Assembly (NCBI GenBank): GCA_016932575.1
Contig: JAFGCO010000055.1
Location: 343,670 to 407,669 of the forward strand
Direction of reading: 5' to 3'
Source of the DNA: a bacterium
Lineage (GTDB): Bacteria > Zhuqueibacterota > QNDG01 > JAFGCO01
Length of the DNA stretch: 64,000 nt
Part shown: in pieces, positions 63,959 to 64,000 of the stretch
Numbering within the stretch: position 1 is the first letter of the stretch
Layout: the number at the start of each line of letters is the position of its first letter
Notes under the pieces: model-generated
Seen by the model: only the letters and a program-made list of their open reading frames with translations
Database searches by the model: none
Told to the model about the DNA's origin: nothing
Position numbers and translations under genes: made by a program

Positions 63959-64000
63959 TGAAAACAATCAAAACATTATTGCCTGGCGAACCGGGAACTA
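63958..64000 (+). CDS. Small coupled ORF after the integrase (partial)
   Basis: The integrase stop and a new ATG overlap as TAATG, and the new frame is open to the window edge: [14 protein letters not shown]. Such overlap implies translational coupling. The opening resembles short accessory proteins seen next to mobile elements, but 14 residues are too few to name it. Confidence 0.45.
   Translation, partial: MKTIKTLLPGEPGT

Noticed and set aside
1-64000. CRISPR arrays, tRNA or rRNA genes
   Set aside because: No regularly spaced repeats and no recognisable tRNA or rRNA segments were found by reading either strand.

Overview
The window (64 kb, moderate GC, no rRNA or tRNA found) looks like a chromosomal segment of a Gram-negative bacterium of the FCB superphylum outside the classical Bacteroidales, something like Calditrichota, KSB1 or Ignavibacteriota. 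The reasons are three large secreted proteins ending in a YPNPFN-type type IX secretion (T9SS) sorting domain, a sigma/FecR/STN-TonB-receptor trio, a GldA/GldF/GldG-like ABC cluster, an apgM-type putative homoserine kinase joined to thrC, and plentiful secreted carbohydrate-active proteins. The lineage is inference; no marker gene is present to fix it.

Layout. 1-2.7 kb: mnmA, a truncated rhodanese, panB and a small membrane protein. 2.75-3.55 kb: AT-rich non-coding stretch leading into a tad (Flp pilus) locus at 3.57-13.1 kb: two tiny Flp pilins, tadE, cpaB, secretin, tadG, tadZ, tadA, tadB, tadC and a DUF192-methyltransferase fusion; no prepilin peptidase or TadD is present. 13.1-22.9 kb: a secreted beta-helix protein (minus), the thrC / homoserine-kinase-like / aminotransferase operon, a tandem CBM9 T9SS cargo (minus), and a Tat-exported DUF362 protein. 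23.0-28.0 kb: a five-gene run (ion channel, GNAT, MATE, DapA-family aldolase, glycerate kinase). 28.4-31.7 kb: an ABC-2 exporter. 31.9-37.5 kb: D-amino-acid aminotransferase, then convergent gldAFG-like genes with a DUF4340 protein. 37.8-42.1 kb: ECF sigma, FecR, TonB receptor. 42.2-53.4 kb, all minus: CNT nucleoside transporter, GH2 enzyme, a 1302-residue T9SS repeat protein, alpha-glucan phosphorylase, folC. 53.6-64 kb, all plus: MauE/DoxX protein with threonine dehydrogenase, a DUF4143 ATPase behind a 31-bp palindrome, GH3 enzyme with methyltransferase, a secreted lamin-tail/phospholipase-D protein, a 38-residue membrane peptide, and an integron-type integrase with a coupled small ORF running off the window.

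Regulatory picture. Several intergenic regions hold TTG(A/T/C)xx-N17-TAxxxT promoters. In three cases (23007, 53610, 55296) the -10 box ends only 5-8 nt before the start codon and no Shine-Dalgarno is present, so these mRNAs are probably leaderless. The most unusual item is the DUF4143 ATPase promoter, which is entirely built into a perfect inverted repeat. The other points I would follow up are the DUF192-ICMT fusion ending the tad operon, the thrC-coupled putative homoserine kinase, the multidomain secreted PLD protein, and the integrase with palindromic repeats but no visible cassettes.
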